Below are positions 4,730-5,006 of a stretch of DNA of 5,006 nucleotides, piece after piece (position 1 is the first letter of the stretch; each line of letters begins with the position of its first letter). A model generated the notes under the pieces. It did not search any database, had not been told where the DNA came from, and was given only the letters and a program-made list of their open reading frames with translations. A program made the translations under genes and the position numbers. Source of the DNA: Prevotella sp. CAG:485 (GTDB taxonomy: Bacteria > Bacteroidota > Bacteroidia > Bacteroidales > Muribaculaceae); NCBI GenBank assembly GCA_000437495.1, contig FR897839.1:1-5006 (forward strand). Reading direction: 5' to 3'.

Positions 4730-5006
4730 TTACAGGTTCAGGTAGGTTTTGAGAGCGTCGACATATTCCTCAAACGCCTTGCGCCCATTGTCGGTAACCC
4801 GGCATACGGTGCGCGTCTTGCGTCCCTGAAAACCTTTCTCCACTGAGATATACCCTGCGGTTGACAGCTTTTCCAACTGCACGCTGAGGTTGCCTGCTGT
4901 GGATTCTGTCTTCTCTTTTAGATAGACAAAGTCTGCCTCTTCCACATTCATCAGTATCGACATCACCGCAAGTCGCAACGTATCCGTCCGAAAAAAGCCG
5001 ACTTGA
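4730..5006 (-). CDS. Winged-helix transcriptional regulator, 5' end outside the window
   Basis: The frame stays open from the stop at 4730-4732 to the right edge, giving at least 91 residues (QVGFFRTDTLRLAVMSILM onward). A TTG exists at 4976-4978, but the residues before it continue the helix that relatives have there, so the true start is probably beyond 5006 and only a short N-terminus is missing. Visible parts are helix 1 (RLAVMSILM), helix 2 (ADFVYLKEKT), the recognition helix (TAGNLSVQLEKLSTAGYI) and the beta wing (VEKGFQGRKTRTVCRVT), followed by a C-terminal helix (NGRKAFEEYVDALKTYL). This matches the small MarR/ArsR-like winged-helix family PF13601 of about 100 residues. These proteins bind DNA as regulators, often of a neighbouring membrane or envelope gene. 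No effector-binding domain is present. It is separated by 193 bases from the sigma gene, so it is probably not in that operon; its own partner genes may lie upstream, out of view. Confidence 0.86.
   Translation of the reverse strand, partial: QVGFFRTDTLRLAVMSILMNVEEADFVYLKEKTESTAGNLSVQLEKLSTAGYISVEKGFQGRKTRTVCRVTDNGRKAFEEYVDALKTYLNL

Noticed and set aside
4976..4978. TTG as the true start of the winged-helix regulator
   Set aside because: The frame continues upstream to the window edge with family-like residues, so the gene is more likely cut by the window.

Overview
The window reads as chromosome from a gut-type member of the order Bacteroidales. The evidence is an ECF sigma / FecR-like anti-sigma / outer-membrane receptor trio with STN and DUF4974 domains, AT-rich start regions without clear Shine-Dalgarno sites, and a TAnnTTTG-type promoter element. 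A family such as Muribaculaceae is plausible but is only an inference. Every recognisable gene lies on the minus strand, so the biological reading order runs from the right edge to the left.

Right edge (5006-4730): the C-terminal 91 codons of a small winged-helix transcriptional regulator whose start lies outside the window. Next comes a 193-base non-coding stretch (4537-4729). It holds a perfect 16-bp inverted repeat with a 17-nt loop (4642-4690), and 7 nt of that loop are complementary to a site just downstream (4621-4627). Then a tightly packed three-gene operon follows: an ECF sigma factor (4536-4054), a short membrane-bound anti-sigma factor (4057-3392) and an 845-residue outer-membrane beta-barrel receptor (3395-858). 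Both junctions are 4-base ATGA overlaps. The layout is that of trans-envelope signalling: ligand binding at the receptor would be passed through its periplasmic STN domain to the periplasmic domain of the anti-sigma factor, which controls the sigma factor in the cytoplasm. No SusD-like lipoprotein accompanies the receptor and its ligand cannot be read from the sequence.

Left part (857-338): 520 bases without a convincing gene. They contain a seven-copy 9-bp tandem repeat (751-813), an adjoining GC-rich block (about 640-750, 66% GC over 651-750), small inverted repeats, and a Bacteroidetes-type promoter element (493-500) pointing at the last gene. That gene (337-11) is the N-terminal 104 residues of a type III (Mod-type) adenine DNA methyltransferase. 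It breaks off exactly where the catalytic DPPY motif should begin and ends at a stop after four unrelated residues, so as seen here it cannot encode an active enzyme.

The features most worth a second look are the inverted-repeat/complementary-loop element ahead of the sigma operon, the breakpoint in the methyltransferase, the repeat cassette at 640-825, and the shortened anti-sigma factor whose periplasmic domain resembles the STN domain of its partner receptor.
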